From JAADGZ01 sp964596835 (lineage in GTDB: Bacteria > Pseudomonadota > Gammaproteobacteria > UBA6429 > Thiohalophilaceae): a stretch of DNA of 14,655 nt. A program made the translations under genes and the position numbers. Numbering within the stretch: position 1 is the first letter of the stretch; the number at the start of each line of letters is the position of its first letter. The DNA lies in NCBI GenBank assembly GCA_964596835.1, contig CAZQVV010000066.1, forward strand, positions 1 through 14,655. Reading direction: 5' to 3'. Under the pieces are notes generated by a model that was not told the origin of the DNA, did no database searches, and worked only from the letters and a program-made list of their open reading frames with translations. Shown here one piece after another: positions 1-7,060 of this stretch.

Positions 1-350
1 CGCGAAGTCCAGAGGGGAAACCCATCAACTGAAAATCCGCACAGGGCAGATTTTTTAACGTCGCTTTGGGCGACAAAAAGAGGTGCCTGTACTGGTTCGC
101 TCTGCTCGGTGCCAACCGGTATACAACACCCTTCGGCAAGGGTGCTGAATAGTTACGCAAAAACAAACTAACACGTGGGCACCCTACTCTATCGATATAA
201 TGCTTAACCTAAACCCGGTTTTTCCACGTTCGTGGTGAACCCTTCGACAAGCTCAGGACGAACGGCCATCCCTAAGTGTACGGGTATTTGGAACAGCAAT
301 TTGGCCCGACATACCGGTGCGAATAATCATGTCGTTTAATAGAGCAAAGC
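1..350. other. Left-edge stretch without a confident gene
   Basis: I see no supported gene here. Frame 1 on the plus strand is open from the window edge to a TAA at 169-171 (56 codons, no start inside the window), so it may be the tail of a gene or a remnant outside the window; its sequence is not a family I recognise. A 7-bp hairpin (127-133 with 138-144, loop CGGC) lies within that frame. A dispersed-type repeat follows at 224-266. A short inverted repeat, CGACAT at 307-312 and ATGTCG at 329-334, sits just beyond the stop of the minus-strand transporter but has no T-run in that direction, so I do not call it a terminator. Confidence 0.4.
224..266. repeat. Dispersed palindromic repeat, TTCGACAAGCTCAGGACGAA type
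   Basis: The block carries TTCGACAAGCTCAGGACGAA at 243-262, enclosed by 7-bp inverted arms CGTTCGT (227-233) and ACGAACG (258-264). I recognise this as a short intergenic repeat that recurs in many environmental bacterial genomes, usually in pairs or variants with the same arms. That recognition is from memory. A single copy is visible in this window, so repetitiveness in this genome is inferred. Confidence 0.55.
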
Positions 351-1244
351 TCAACAATTCGTCTTGCCGCAATGATTCATCTCGAATTCCAGGGTTGAAT
401 GAACGATGGAAAATTTTTCCTTGAGTGCTGATTTCAGGGCGTTCTTGATGCTTTCCAATTGGCTGACATCACCCACAATCACATGCGCTTCAAGCGCATT
501 TTTGTGTTCGTCAAGTTGCCAGAGATGAACATGATGGATGTCTAAAACACCCTCGATCTGCTCCATGCGCTTGATTACGTCTTCAATGGCGATATCTTCC
601 GGCGCCCCTTCCATGAGAATATGGATGGTACTGGGGAATAAAGTTGAGGCTTGATAGAGCACATAACCCGCGATGAACAAGGTGAGCACCGTATCCGTCC
701 AGTACCATTGGTACAGCAAAATAAGGGTGCCGGCAATAATAACGCCGAGGGAAGCCATCGCATCGGAAACATTGTGCAGAAAAGCGGCGCGAATATTCAG
801 GCTGTTCTTTGACATGCGATACGTTAGTACCGCCGTGCCCACATCGATCACCAGCGCGATACCGGCGACAATAATCACCATCCATCCCTCAATAGCCTGC
901 GGCTCATACACGCGCCACAGCGCCTCATAGATGAGATATAAGCCCACAATCGCCAGGATGACGAGGTTAATCAGAGCGGCAATGACCTCGGCTCGCTTGA
1001 AACCAAAGGTTTTGAAATAATCGGCCGGCTGTCTGCCAATTCTGCGCGCCACCCAGGCAATCAGTAGCGAGGCGGCGTCACTGAAGTTGTGCAGGGCATC
1101 GGCGATCAGCGCCAGACTACCCGAGGCGATACCGCCGATGATCTGCGCCAGGGTCAACAGCATGTTGATGGCGATGGCCCAGATCAGACGGCGATCGTCC
1201 ATGAGATCGACATCGTGATGATGGTGGTGGTGATCGTGTCCCAT
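351..1244 (-). CDS. Cation diffusion facilitator (zinc-type) efflux transporter
   Basis: This is an inner-membrane CDF transporter that would export Zn2+ or a similar divalent metal by proton antiport. From the ATG at 1244 it has 297 residues, the usual family length. The N-terminus is a His cluster (HDHHHHHH), typical of a cytosolic metal-sensing tail. Two HxxxD metal sites are visible, HNFSD in the second membrane helix (about residues 52-56) and HNVSD in the fifth (about 157-161); the His-Asp/His-Asp pattern fits zinc-specific members. About six hydrophobic segments precede a cytosolic C-terminal domain containing DIHHVHLWQL. An in-frame ATG 12 codons upstream (1280) is possible, but the AGAGAG just before 1244 and the family N-terminus favour 1244. 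It lies downstream of the methyltransferase on the same strand and may be cotranscribed. The C-terminus has a CGKTNC pair of cysteines that might add metal binding. Confidence 0.9.
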   Translation of the reverse strand: MGHDHHHHHHDVDLMDDRRLIWAIAINMLLTLAQIIGGIASGSLALIADALHNFSDAASLLIAWVARRIGRQPADYFKTFGFKRAEVIAALINLVILAIVGLYLIYEALWRVYEPQAIEGWMVIIVAGIALVIDVGTAVLTYRMSKNSLNIRAAFLHNVSDAMASLGVIIAGTLILLYQWYWTDTVLTLFIAGYVLYQASTLFPSTIHILMEGAPEDIAIEDVIKRMEQIEGVLDIHHVHLWQLDEHKNALEAHVIVGDVSQLESIKNALKSALKEKFSIVHSTLEFEMNHCGKTNC

Positions 1245-1298
1245 TTTCTCTCTATTCAGCGGTAAATCGTAACGGTGCAAGACTCAACTGAAGCAGGT

Positions 1299-2513
1299 TC
1301 ATAAACGATCCCGCATATCCTGCAACATGAAACCCGGCAAGGTGGCCGTGCAGTTTTTCATTAGCCCCATCACCTTGAAGGTCTCACCCATTTCCTGGGG
1401 CAGGGTGAGTTTTTTAATCTGGTTACTGTAGTCAAGCTGAACCCGGTGATCGGTTTCATGTGCCAGCCAGTCGGTGATGCCGCTGCCCACCAGAAAGTGT
1501 GCCTGGGTGGTATAGCCCGCCACCGTCAGTCCCGCCACCAGCGCCGCGTCAGCTATGGCAGTGAAGTCCACATGCGCCGTGATATCCTGCAAACCGGGAT
1601 AAAAAAACGGATCTTCATGCATGCGGTGACGATAGTGACAACTCAACGTGCCACGATCCCGCTGTGCATGATAGTACACCGATCTTGCCTGGCCATAATC
1701 CAGTAATAGTATCATGCCTGAGGTTAAACTTTTTGCCGCCGCCTGGATCCAGTCTTCTGCGGCGAACAGGATTTCAGAGACATAACCCTCAGCGAAGCCT
1801 CCATTATCTTCTTCGATCTGACGTACCCGGCCAATCAGTCTGTCGCTACCCGTCTGCGTCTGCCAGATGAAATGATCATCCCTGTGTGCGACATATAGTT
1901 CCTGCGGCTCCCCGGCTTCCATCATAAAGCGGTGTGCGGGCAGGGCATCCAGCAATTCATTGGCGAGGATCAGGCCGTGAAAGTTCTCCGGCAGACGATC
2001 GCACCAGTGCACCCGCGCCACCAGCTCAGGGACGCGCTCGTGAATAGTCTGCTGCTGGCGCTGGCGTAGTTCGGCGCTGGTTTCCAGGATCTGGTATTGC
2101 TCCGGCAGGGCCTTGTCGGCCGCCAGTTGCATCAGAATAGTCGCCGCCATCACCCCGCTGCCCGCCCCCACCTCCAGAATTTCGCCCTTCTCACCCGCAC
2201 CAAGGACCGATTGACTCACTCGCGCCAGGGTCCGAGAAAACAGCGCAGAGATCTCCGGCGCGGTTACAAAATCCCCTTGCGCGCCCAGTTTGTGGCTTCC
2301 GGCGCTGTAATACCCCAGGCCCGGCTCATACAGGGCCATGTCCATGTACTTCCAGAAGGGGAGTGAGCCGCCCATCGCCGCCATGGCCTCTGTGATTCCT
2401 GCGGATAATTCTGCGCTCAGAGCCTGCGCATCGGCAGAGGGCCGCGGCAATGATGACAATGATTTCTGTGCCTCACGCAGGCGGGCGGAAAAATCATTTT
2501 GTTGCTTAATCAT
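1299..2513 (-). CDS. SAM-dependent methyltransferase, MidA/NDUFAF7 family
   Basis: This 404-residue protein belongs to the family of human NDUFAF7, a mitochondrial arginine methyltransferase that acts on a complex I subunit; the bacterial substrate is not established. Visible signature stretches are FWKYMDMALYEPGLGYYSAG (about 53-72), KLGAQGDFVTAPEISALF (about 75-92), the SAM-binding loop EVGAGSG (114-120) and ANELLDALP (184-192). The length is normal. Start: the ATG at 2513 has no strong Shine-Dalgarno. It is divergent from the pteridine reductase gene with only 63 bp between starts, and a metal transporter follows 54 bp downstream on the same strand. Family assignment is firm; the target in this organism is unknown. 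Confidence 0.88.
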   Translation of the reverse strand: MIKQQNDFSARLREAQKSLSSLPRPSADAQALSAELSAGITEAMAAMGGSLPFWKYMDMALYEPGLGYYSAGSHKLGAQGDFVTAPEISALFSRTLARVSQSVLGAGEKGEILEVGAGSGVMAATILMQLAADKALPEQYQILETSAELRQRQQQTIHERVPELVARVHWCDRLPENFHGLILANELLDALPAHRFMMEAGEPQELYVAHRDDHFIWQTQTGSDRLIGRVRQIEEDNGGFAEGYVSEILFAAEDWIQAAAKSLTSGMILLLDYGQARSVYYHAQRDRGTLSCHYRHRMHEDPFFYPGLQDITAHVDFTAIADAALVAGLTVAGYTTQAHFLVGSGITDWLAHETDHRVQLDYSNQIKKLTLPQEMGETFKVMGLMKNCTATLPGFMLQDMRDRL

Positions 2514-2523
2514 TTACAGTGTT

Positions 2524-2553
2524 TTGTCCGGTTGATCTGAGTTACAGTAGAAT
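2524..2553 (+). promoter_or_regulatory. Possible promoter for the pteridine reductase gene
   Basis: TTGTCC (2524-2529), an 18-bp spacer and TAGAAT (2548-2553) resemble a sigma-70 promoter in the 63-bp divergent spacer. It would leave a leader of about 17 bases that begins right at the GGAGG Shine-Dalgarno. The match is modest and no other support exists. Confidence 0.3.
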
Positions 2554-2576
2554 ATTGGCTGGAGGATATCACAGGC

Positions 2577-3311
2577 ATGCTTGGCAATAAGGTTGCATTG
2601 ATCACGGGCGCTGCTCACCGCATTGGCGCAAGCACCGCCCAACTGCTGCATGCAGAGGGCATGAATCTGGTGCTGCATTACCGCAGCTCGCGCGAAGCCG
2701 CGCAGGAGCTGCAGAAAAAAATGCTGGAAAAACGGCCTGATTCGGTCATCCTGGTACAGACCGATCTGCACAAAATTGATAATCTGCCCGCGCTGGTCAA
2801 GGAGGCCACCGACGCCTGGGGGCGTCTAGATGTTTTGATCAACAATGCCTCGACCTTTTATCAAACCCCCATCAACAAGGCGACCGAGAAACACTGGGAT
2901 GATCTGATGGGGACCAATCTCAAAGCGCCTTTTTTTCTTTCCAAGGCGGCGGCGGCGCAACTGAAAAAAAATCATGGCTGCATCATCAACATGATAGACA
3001 TTCACGCCGAACGCCCGCTCAAAGCCTACCCCATCTATAGCATGGCCAAGGCCGGCCTGGCCATGATGACGCGCGCCCTGGCCTGTGAGCTTGGCCCGGA
3101 AATCCGGGTCAACGGGGTGGCGCCCGGCGCTATCCTGTGGCCGAAAAATATCGACGACATCACCAAACAGCGTATCGTCTCCCGCACCTTCCTCAAACGC
3201 AAGGGAGAACCGGCCGACATTGCCAGCGCCATTCTGTATCTGATTCGGGATGCCCGGTACATGAGCGGGCAAGTGCTCACTATCGATGGCGGCCGCAGTT
3301 TGAATTCCTGA
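2577..3311 (+). CDS. Pteridine reductase, PTR1/FolM-like short-chain dehydrogenase
   Basis: A 244-residue NADPH-dependent SDR expected to reduce pterins and dihydrofolate in the cytoplasm. The cofactor loop is TGAAHRIG (10-17), the TGxxxRxG form typical of pteridine reductases, followed by HYRSS (34-38), where the arginine suits NADPH. NNAS is at 89-92. The catalytic set is Asp141, Tyr154 and Lys158: an Asp replaces the usual SDR serine, with the same 13-residue spacing to Tyr as Asp181/Tyr194 in Leishmania PTR1. The stretch LHAEG...LHYRSS...RRPDS-like also resembles PTR1. GGAGG about 11 bases upstream supports the ATG at 2577. It converges on folK-folB, a context that supports a folate role and suggests a FolM-like backup dihydrofolate reductase activity. 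Family membership is strong; physiological substrate is inferred. Confidence 0.88.
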   Translation: MLGNKVALITGAAHRIGASTAQLLHAEGMNLVLHYRSSREAAQELQKKMLEKRPDSVILVQTDLHKIDNLPALVKEATDAWGRLDVLINNASTFYQTPINKATEKHWDDLMGTNLKAPFFLSKAAAAQLKKNHGCIINMIDIHAERPLKAYPIYSMAKAGLAMMTRALACELGPEIRVNGVAPGAILWPKNIDDITKQRIVSRTFLKRKGEPADIASAILYLIRDARYMSGQVLTIDGGRSLNS

Positions 3312-3350
3312 GTTAACCCTCGTTGATTGCAGGGGCAATAATCCCTGGAT

Positions 3351-3845
3351 TTAGCAAGGAAATGATAGGTCAACCGGCCACAGGGCCTGGGAGGACTTGT
3401 CATAGTGTTCCCAGAGTTCGGCTATGGTCTGGCCACTGCGCGGATGGCGGCACGTCGGGTCGAGTTCCGCCAGGGGCCAGAGCACGAAGGCGTTTTGGGT
3501 TATTTCATCCCGCGGAATCTGCAGCCTGCCTTCATTTACGATCAGATCATCATAAAGTAACAAATCCAGATCCAGCGTGCGCGCGGAAAATCGGGGGCCA
3601 TCGCGCCTGCGTCCATGCCGATCCTCGATATTATGCAATTCCGCCGATACTGTCTGCACACTGTCATCGGTGTCGACGCCCGCCACCATATTGAGAAAAT
3701 TGTCGCCGGAAAATCCCACCGCCTCACTTTCATATACGGATGACAGCCGCACTTGACCATAATACCGACGCAATTCCGCGACGGCGAGACGCACATGCTT
3801 TTCAGCCTCGATATTGCTGCCGATGCTGATATAGATTCTCGCCAT
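3351..3845 (-). CDS. folK: 2-amino-4-hydroxy-6-hydroxymethyldihydropteridine pyrophosphokinase
   Basis: HPPK transfers pyrophosphate from ATP to 6-hydroxymethyl-dihydropterin, the step before dihydropteroate synthase in folate synthesis. The 164-residue protein has the normal length and start (IYISIGSNI, 4-12), NFLNMVAGV (49-57) and the family signature RTLDLDLLLYDD (89-100), where Asp92 and Asp94 correspond to the Mg2+-binding aspartates. The usual GPR before TLDLD reads GPRFSARTLDLD, as in many proteobacteria. The ATG at 3845 lies 5 bases after the folB stop, so folB-folK form a tight operon and translation is probably coupled. The gene end faces the pteridine reductase gene with a 39-bp gap. 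Confidence 0.96.
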   Translation of the reverse strand: MARIYISIGSNIEAEKHVRLAVAELRRYYGQVRLSSVYESEAVGFSGDNFLNMVAGVDTDDSVQTVSAELHNIEDRHGRRRDGPRFSARTLDLDLLLYDDLIVNEGRLQIPRDEITQNAFVLWPLAELDPTCRHPRSGQTIAELWEHYDKSSQALWPVDLSFPC

Positions 3846-3850
3846 AATAG

Positions 3851-4213
3851 TTACAGATCAGGTTTGGCGCCGCGCTCGATGATGACGCCAACACCGCGGG
3901 CACCACGGACGGCACCTTGCTTGTTCAGGTTCAGGCGCAACCAGGGCACATTGAATTCGTGCAAAACAATATCCGTAATCCGCTCTGCCAGCGTTTCCAC
4001 CAACTGGAAATTACTCTCGCCGACAAAGCTGATCAGGCGCTTGGCGACGGCCTTGTAGTTCAGGGTATCTTCGATGTCATCACTGGCTGCCGCTTTGGCG
4101 ATGTCGGTGGCCATTTCCAGATCCAGGCTGACCACCTGCTTAACCTGGCGTTCCCAGTCATAAATTCCAATAATCGTTTCAATACGTAAATCATTCAGGT
4201 AAATAATATCCAT
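3851..4213 (-). CDS. folB: Dihydroneopterin aldolase
   Basis: FolB cleaves 7,8-dihydroneopterin to 6-hydroxymethyl-dihydropterin and glycolaldehyde, directly feeding FolK. The 120-residue protein aligns from memory with E. coli FolB end to end: IGIYDWE (15-21), the catalytic-pocket Tyr53 (LNYK), LVETLAE (71-77) and Lys98 in LNLNKQGAV, then GVGVIIERG (107-115). The first residues MDII match the family's usual MDI start, which fixes the ATG at 4213. There is no Shine-Dalgarno; instead a pyrimidine-rich array of 7-base repeats ends five bases before the stretch next to the start codon. It is first in the folB-folK pair and divergent from plsY. Confidence 0.96.
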   Translation of the reverse strand: MDIIYLNDLRIETIIGIYDWERQVKQVVSLDLEMATDIAKAAASDDIEDTLNYKAVAKRLISFVGESNFQLVETLAERITDIVLHEFNVPWLRLNLNKQGAVRGARGVGVIIERGAKPDL

Positions 4214-4398
4214 GAGACTAAGGTACTAGGGACGAGGGACAAGGGACAAGGGGAAAAGCACAAATATTCAGAAAAAATCAATTTCACTGTCCTGTGCCTT
4301 GTCTCGATCTTTGGTTCCAGATGAGAAAAGCAGGTTAATATTATGCTGGCAAAAGATTTTACTTGTCCCTCGTCCCTTGTCCCTAGTACCTTATATAG
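4214..4398. repeat. Inverted-repeat element of 7-bp units filling the folB-plsY spacer
   Basis: The whole divergent spacer is bounded by two mirror arms. Read toward each gene, the folB arm (4253 down to 4219) is TTGTCCC-TTGTCCC-TCGTCCC-TAGTACC-TTA and the plsY arm (4363-4393) is TTGTCCC-TCGTCCC-TTGTCCC-TAGTACC-TTA. Each arm is then separated from its ATG by exactly five bases (GTCTC and TATAG). The symmetry continues weakly into the coding starts: ATGGATATTATT and ATGGACATAATT. The interior (about 4254-4362) is AT-rich and must hold the promoters of both genes. It resembles a MITE-like or heptamer-repeat element; no coding capacity is seen. Confidence 0.8.
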
Positions 4399-4977
4399 AT
4401 GGACATAATTGATTACAGCCTGATTGCCTGCGCCTACCTGTTTGGCTCTCTATCTACCGCCATCATCGTTTGCAAGGTAATGGGGTTGCCCGATCCCCGC
4501 TCACAGGGTTCCGGCAATCCCGGTGCAACTAACGTGCTGCGGGTAGCCGGTAAAAAAGCGGCGGCCATTACCCTTGCCGGCGATTCGCTCAAGGGCCTGA
4601 TACCTGTTTTGCTGGGCCGCTGGCTGACGACACCGGATATGACGCTGGCCCTGATCGGGTTGGCGGCGTTTCTCGGCCACCTGTATCCTGTTTTTTTCGG
4701 CTTCCGGGGTGGCAAGGGTGTAGCCACCCTGTTCGGTGTGCTCTTTGGTCTGCACTGGGAGGTGGGGGCCGCTACCGTTGGAACCTGGTTATTTGTGGCT
4801 AAAATTCTGAGAATCTCATCTCTTTCCGCGCTGGTTGCCAGTTTGCTGGCCCCGCTTTACGTCTGGCTCATCCTTCCTTCGCGGGAGTTTCTCATCATAA
4901 CCCTCATCATGACCGCTCTGCTCTACTGGCGCCACCGCAGCAATATCAGGCGGCTGTTGAGTGGCGAGGAAGAATAA
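4399..4977 (+). CDS. plsY: Glycerol-3-phosphate acyltransferase PlsY
   Basis: PlsY is an inner-membrane enzyme that transfers the acyl group of acyl-phosphate (made by PlsX) to glycerol-3-phosphate, giving lysophosphatidate for phospholipid synthesis. The 192-residue protein has several hydrophobic spans and the conserved loops GSGNPGATN (37-45), DSLKG (62-66) and GHLYPVFFGFRGGKGVAT (93-110). It matches the E. coli protein along its length as I recall it, although its C-terminal tail is shorter. No Shine-Dalgarno precedes the ATG; the heptad-repeat arm and TATAG do. It converges on tsaD with 16 bp between stops and no obvious terminator there. Confidence 0.95.
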   Translation: MDIIDYSLIACAYLFGSLSTAIIVCKVMGLPDPRSQGSGNPGATNVLRVAGKKAAAITLAGDSLKGLIPVLLGRWLTTPDMTLALIGLAAFLGHLYPVFFGFRGGKGVATLFGVLFGLHWEVGAATVGTWLFVAKILRISSLSALVASLLAPLYVWLILPSREFLIITLIMTALLYWRHRSNIRRLLSGEEE

Positions 4978-4993
4978 AACTTTAATTTCGCAT

Positions 4994-6022
4994 TTAAATC
5001 GCCTGCAGCTTTTCCAGCTCCCATCTCGGCAGGGTTCCGAAGCCGAGGTCTTCGTGCTGCCCGGCAAGCAGGCGCTGGCAACCGGCAAAGGCGATCATAG
5101 CGCCGTTGTCGGTGCAGAATTCCAGGCGAGGATAAAAGACTTTTGCGCCGAGGTCTGCGGTCATGGCCTGTAGCTTCTCTCTCAGGCGCGTGTTGGCGCT
5201 GACACCACCGGCGATCACCAGACGCGGCAGCCCCGTTTGTATCAGTGCCCGCCTGCATTTAATCGCAAGGGTATCCACGGCCGCCTGCTCAAACGCCAGC
5301 GCCACATCCGCTTTAGTCTGTTCATCCTGGCTTGGGTCACCCAGAATATGTTTCTGCAAGGTGTTAAGCGTGAACGTCTTCAGGCCACTGAAACTGAAGT
5401 CCAGCCCTGGTCGATCCACCATCGGTCGCGGAAAAGTGAAACGTTCAGGATTGCCCTGCAACGCCCGTTCGGCAATGCGCGGCCCGCCCGGATAACCCAG
5501 CCCCATCATTTTCGCAGCCTTGTCGAAAGCTTCACCCACGGCATCATCCAGAGTATCACCCAATAGCCGGTAGTCACCCACGCCCTCAACCTGCACCAGC
5601 TGGGTGTGACCCCCGGACACCAGTAGTGCAACAAAAGGAAAGGTGGGAGGGTGCGCCTCCAGCATGGGGGCCAGCAGATGCCCTTCCATATGATGCACCC
5701 CTACTGCCGGGACACCCCAGGCCCAGGCCAGGCTGCGGCCCACGGCGGCGCCTACCAGCAGAGCGCCCATCAGCCCTGGTCCGGCGGTATAGGCCACCCC
5801 CTCGATCTCGTGACGCTGAACCTGCGCGTCCTCCAGCACCTGCCGGATTAAGGGTAGAATCTTGCGCACATGATCGCGTGAGGCCAGTTCCGGGACAACG
5901 CCGCCGTATTGCGCATGCAGTTCAATCTGACTGTAAAGCGCATGCGCCTGCAAGCCTCGCTCGCTGTCATAGAGCGCGATGCCGGTTTCATCGCAGGAGG
6001 TCTCGATTCCGAGTATTAACAT
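4994..6022 (-). CDS. tsaD: tRNA N6-adenosine threonylcarbamoyltransferase TsaD
   Basis: TsaD, with TsaB and TsaE, transfers threonylcarbamoyl from the TsaC product to A37 of tRNAs that read ANN codons (t6A). The 342-residue protein begins MLILGIETSCDETG, has the metal-binding HMEGH (His111, His115), VSGGHTQL (135-142), the AGGVSAN loop (271-277) and Asp305 in CTDNGAM, all in the expected positions. AGGA lies about 11 bases before the ATG at 6022. It is divergent from rpsU, the arrangement also found in E. coli. A t6A enzyme beside the ribosomal protein, primase and sigma factor genes fits the translation-linked context. Confidence 0.97.
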   Translation of the reverse strand: MLILGIETSCDETGIALYDSERGLQAHALYSQIELHAQYGGVVPELASRDHVRKILPLIRQVLEDAQVQRHEIEGVAYTAGPGLMGALLVGAAVGRSLAWAWGVPAVGVHHMEGHLLAPMLEAHPPTFPFVALLVSGGHTQLVQVEGVGDYRLLGDTLDDAVGEAFDKAAKMMGLGYPGGPRIAERALQGNPERFTFPRPMVDRPGLDFSFSGLKTFTLNTLQKHILGDPSQDEQTKADVALAFEQAAVDTLAIKCRRALIQTGLPRLVIAGGVSANTRLREKLQAMTADLGAKVFYPRLEFCTDNGAMIAFAGCQRLLAGQHEDLGFGTLPRWELEKLQAI

Positions 6023-6159
6023 GTTCGTTATTTTCCTGTACTTGACTCTTTTTTTCCTGATAATTTCGCCCGACTTCGCATTTTAGTCTCAAATCTAAAA
6101 GGATCGGCCCTGTTTCGTACCCGTTGCCGTGATTTTTTTGCAATTGCCCGGCGGGGGTA

Positions 6160-6187
6160 TTAAACTTGCGCGCCCTGCCTTTATACA
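6160..6187 (+). promoter_or_regulatory. Possible promoter for rpsU
   Basis: TTAAAC (6160-6165), a 16-bp spacer and TATACA (6182-6187) lie 40-70 bases before rpsU in its 205-bp divergent spacer with tsaD. The -10 overlaps a CCTG-N8-CAGG palindrome at 6174-6189. Consensus match is modest; location is the main support. Confidence 0.35.
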
Positions 6188-6227
6188 GGCTGAACTGAAC
6201 AACTTATTAACCTGAGGTGAATGGTAC

Positions 6228-6443
6228 ATGCCATTTGTACGTGTAAAAGAAAACGAACCCTTTGATGTCGCTCTGCGGCGCTTCAAGCGCGCCTGTGAAA
6301 AAGCCGGTGTCCTGTCTGAAGTTCGCCGCCGCGAATTCTACGAAAAGCCAACTTCCATCCGCAAACGTAAAATGGCCGCCGCAGTAAAGCGTCATCAGAA
6401 AAAGATCTCCCGCGAACGCGCCCGCACCAAACGCCTCTATTGA
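6228..6443 (+). CDS. rpsU: 30S ribosomal protein S21
   Basis: A 71-residue, highly basic small-subunit ribosomal protein, needed for efficient initiation on many mRNAs in E. coli. The sequence is nearly that of E. coli S21: VRVKENEPFDVALRRFKRACEK, VRRREFYEKPT, and a Lys/Arg-rich tail ending RLY. GAGGTG at 6214-6219 is a good Shine-Dalgarno eight bases before the ATG. An out-of-frame ATG at 6221 is not the start. First gene of the macromolecular synthesis operon rpsU-yqeY-dnaG-rpoD. Confidence 0.98.
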   Translation: MPFVRVKENEPFDVALRRFKRACEKAGVLSEVRRREFYEKPTSIRKRKMAAAVKRHQKKISRERARTKRLY

Positions 6444-6451
6444 TGCCTGGT

Positions 6452-6472
6452 TTCCTGCTGCTGAGGCAGGAA
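6452..6472 (+). terminator. Hairpin between rpsU and yqeY (attenuator or processing site)
   Basis: TTCCTGC (6452-6458) and GCAGGAA (6466-6472) form a 7-bp stem with a 7-base loop, eight bases after the rpsU stop. No T-run follows, so it is not a standard intrinsic terminator. In E. coli the rpsU-dnaG gap holds a partial terminator that sets higher S21 output; this hairpin could act likewise or stabilise the rpsU 3' end. The 3' arm contains the only AGGA before yqeY, so folding could also limit yqeY initiation. Confidence 0.45.
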
Positions 6473-6489
6473 GTATGTGAATTACGATC

Positions 6490-6945
6490 ATGAGCACGGC
6501 TACTCTCACTACCCGCATTCGCGATGATGTCAAAACTGCCATGCGCAGCAAGGACAAAGATCGCCTGGCCGTATTGCGCCTGATTACGGCGGCCATCAAG
6601 CAAATCGAAGTGGATCAACGGATCACGCTCGATGATGATCAGGTTATCAGCGTGCTGGAGAAAATGCTCAAACAGCGCAGGGACTCCATCGAACAGTTCA
6701 GCAAGGCCGGCCGTGATGAGCTGGTGGCCCAGGAAGCCTCTGAAATAGAAATTATTCAGGAATATCTACCCGAGCAACTATCTGAAGATGAAATCAACAG
6801 CCTGATTGACGACGCTATCAACGCCACCGGGGCCGCCAGCATGAAGGACATGGGCAAAGTGATGGGCCTGCTCAAATCCAAACTGGCCGGTCGCGCCGAT
6901 ATGGGTTCGGTCAGCAAGATAATTAAATCAAAACTTGGCAGCTAA
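6490..6945 (+). CDS. GatB/YqeY domain protein
   Basis: A 151-residue protein of the YqeY family, related to the tRNA-binding C-terminal region of GatB, the amidotransferase subunit; its own function is not established, though tRNA-dependent amidation-like roles are proposed. Visible family features are the helical N-terminal half with KDKDRLAVLRLITAAIKQIEVD, the IIQEYLPEQLSEDEI hinge (about 94-108) and the C-terminal GKVMGLLKSKLAGRADMGSV (about 122-141). Length is normal. It sits between rpsU and dnaG, as in Pseudomonas and relatives. No good Shine-Dalgarno is close to the ATG; the nearest AGGA is in the preceding hairpin. Confidence 0.93.
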   Translation: MSTATLTTRIRDDVKTAMRSKDKDRLAVLRLITAAIKQIEVDQRITLDDDQVISVLEKMLKQRRDSIEQFSKAGRDELVAQEASEIEIIQEYLPEQLSEDEINSLIDDAINATGAASMKDMGKVMGLLKSKLAGRADMGSVSKIIKSKLGS

Positions 6946-7017
6946 TCCCCGCCATCCTGCTTCAACCCGTGCATGAGTAAAGAGAAAAGATGCGGGATAC
7001 AAGTAGAATCACCTTGA

Positions 7018-7059
7018 TTTCTCCTTGTACCTTGCCACTTTTCCCTTGTATCTTAATCC
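7018..7059 (+). repeat. Degenerate 7-bp repeat array abutting the dnaG start
   Basis: Six in-phase heptads, TTTCTCC, TTGTACC, TTGCCAC, TTTTCCC, TTGTATC and TTAATCC, end one base before the dnaG ATG at 7061. The period and the T-T-G-T-x-C-C consensus match the folB-plsY arms. An upstream GGGATACAAG (about 6993) partly mirrors CTTGTATC, giving a weak inverted repeat as in the other element. The array replaces any Shine-Dalgarno for dnaG. Confidence 0.6.
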
Positions 7060-7060
7060 C

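Noticed and set aside
3330..3347. CAGGG/CCCTG hairpin between the pteridine reductase gene and folK
   Set aside because: Only five base pairs with no T-run on either side; not enough for a terminator.
4219..4393. Repeats as a CRISPR array
   Set aside because: The units are 7 bp, in tandem without spacers, and the two groups are inverted.
6174..6189. CCTG-N8-CAGG palindrome over the rpsU -10 as a LexA box
   Set aside because: LexA sites in gammaproteobacteria need CTG-N10-CAG; here the spacing is N8 and the left half is poor, although E. coli rpsU is LexA-linked.
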